Of a stretch of 64,000 bases of DNA, positions 63,336 to 64,000 are shown piece after piece. A program made the translations under genes and the position numbers. The notes under the pieces were generated by a model that made no database searches, had not been told where the DNA came from, and saw nothing but the letters and a program-made list of their open reading frames with translations. The DNA comes from Streptomyces sp. NBC_00249 (lineage in GTDB: Bacteria; Actinomycetota; Actinomycetes; Streptomycetales; Streptomycetaceae): positions 1-64,000 of the forward strand of contig NZ_JAPEMV010000011.1 of the NCBI RefSeq assembly GCF_026342355.1, read 5' to 3'. Position 1 is the first letter of the stretch. Each line of letters starts with the position of its first letter.

Positions 63336-64000
63336 TCAACCGGCCGTGTCGAGCAGCAGCTTCGCGGCCACCGTCGCGCCGTCGGTGCGGATCGTGCCGG
63401 CCACGGCCGCCGCCCGGTCGCGGGTCGCGGGGGTCAGGGCCGTCCTGAGGGCGGCCGAAAGGGACTCGACGGTCGGGGTCGGGCCTTCGTGCTCCGCGCC
63501 GATGCCCAGCTCGGCGACCTGGCGGGCCCAGTACGGCTGGTCCACGAACTGGGGGACCACCACCTGGGGCGCACCGGCCAGGGCGGCCGTCGTCGTCGTG
63601 CCCGCGCCGCCGTGGTGCACGACGGCGGCCACCCGGCGGAACAGTGCCTGGTGGCTGACGTCGCCCACGGCGAAGCAGTCGTCCGCGTCGTCGACCAGAC
63701 CCAGATCGGCCCAGCCGCGGGAGACCAGTACGCGACGGCCCTGCGCGCGGACCGCCTCGACGGACACCTTGGCCGCGTCCTTCGCCGCGCGCATCGGCAT
63801 GCTGCCGAAGCCCACGTACACCGGCGGGGTGCCGGCGTCGAGGAACGCCAGCAGATCGTCCGGCAGCGGGCGTTCGTCCGGCAGGATCCACGCGCCGGTC
63901 TGTACGAGGTCGAGGTCCGGCAGCTCCTGCCACGGGCCGAGCACCGGATCCGCCGCCAGCCACGGCCGGTCGCCGAAGACGTGGTCGCGGACGTTGTCCA
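63336..64000 (-). CDS. UGT-type glycosyltransferase, C-terminal part (continues past window)
   Basis: The C-terminal half of a GT1-family enzyme: GTPPVYVGFGSMPMRAAKDAA, then DVSHQALFRRVAAVVHHGGAGTTTTAALAGAPQVVVPQFVDQPYWARQVAELG, where HHGGAGTT is the sugar-nucleotide phosphate-binding motif. The frame continues through the window edge, so the acceptor-binding N-terminus is missing from view. Typical of enzymes that glycosylate small molecules or lipids. Confidence 0.9.
   Translation of the reverse strand, partial: DNVRDHVFGDRPWLAADPVLGPWQELPDLDLVQTGAWILPDERPLPDDLLAFLDAGTPPVYVGFGSMPMRAAKDAAKVSVEAVRAQGRRVLVSRGWADLGLVDDADDCFAVGDVSHQALFRRVAAVVHHGGAGTTTTAALAGAPQVVVPQFVDQPYWARQVAELGIGAEHEGPTPTVESLSAALRTALTPATRDRAAAVAGTIRTDGATVAAKLLLDTAG

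Overview
The window is high-GC actinomycete DNA, almost certainly Streptomyces. The coding DNA is strongly GC-biased at third positions, GTG and TTG starts are common, and the families present are typical of that genus: F420-dependent enzymes, DUF6461 and DUF6480 proteins, an HNH protein, and Tat or Sec exported proteins. Much of it looks like an accessory part of a linear chromosome arm or a large plasmid. About a dozen genes are truncated, frameshifted or internally deleted, and transposon pieces of the IS110, IS5 and TniB types are present. The first ~260 bases are a dense cluster of short palindromes with small TGC/TTC loops that resembles Streptomyces telomere-proximal DNA.

Layout. 1-7.2 kb: palindrome cluster, small hypotheticals, an orphan GrpE-like gene, an initiator tRNA with its terminator, a CBM48-like protein, a STAS protein, a decayed enolase-superfamily gene, an F420-dependent LLM oxidoreductase and a decayed zinc alcohol dehydrogenase. 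7.3-11.4 kb: an FMN reductase, a frameshifted DHFR-like remnant, a 2OG-Fe dioxygenase, an orphan TniB-like ATPase and an N-terminally truncated MazF/PemK-like remnant. 11.5-14.1 kb: the most unusual locus, a 777-residue protein with a repetitive acidic, proline-rich N-terminal part and a calpain-like cysteine protease domain, followed 4 bp later by a DUF6406-like small protein. 14.3-18.8 kb: a mosaic of at least three partial, partly inverted copies of one unrecognised gene family, with a SixA-like phosphatase between them. One copy is split by an IS110 element that carries a long noncoding flank, a candidate bridge RNA. 19.4-23.4 kb: an acetyltransferase, an IS5 remnant, a translationally coupled HEAT protein and MerR-HEAT fusion, and an aldo-keto reductase remnant.

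23.5-33 kb: a TetR regulator heads a split PEP-synthase/rifampicin-phosphotransferase-like module. Then come an HNH protein, an overlapping histidine kinase/response regulator pair, a Tat-exported short-chain dehydrogenase, and a LysR regulator divergent from an inositol-monophosphatase-like enzyme and an F420:NADP oxidoreductase-like protein. 33-46.5 kb: a second-type NAD-dependent DNA ligase, a HopJ protein, secreted proteins, two divergent secreted zinc metalloproteases, an AraC regulator beside a truncated LLM gene and an SDR, a poly-gamma-glutamate hydrolase and a lipoprotein.

46.5-64 kb: a membrane PP2C phosphatase, a pseudo-receiver/thioredoxin-reductase-like fusion, an EF-hand protein, a TauD-type dioxygenase divergent from an aldo-keto reductase, a coupled DUF6461 pair, a carboxylesterase and a MerR regulator that share a promoter with a textbook long-spacer MerR operator, a ComB-like protein, a flavin oxidoreductase, a signal-less periplasmic-binding-type protein, an APH-type kinase and the 3' part of a glycosyltransferase. 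No secondary-metabolite cluster and no CRISPR array is visible. Family names are recognised by eye from the translations; none was checked by search.
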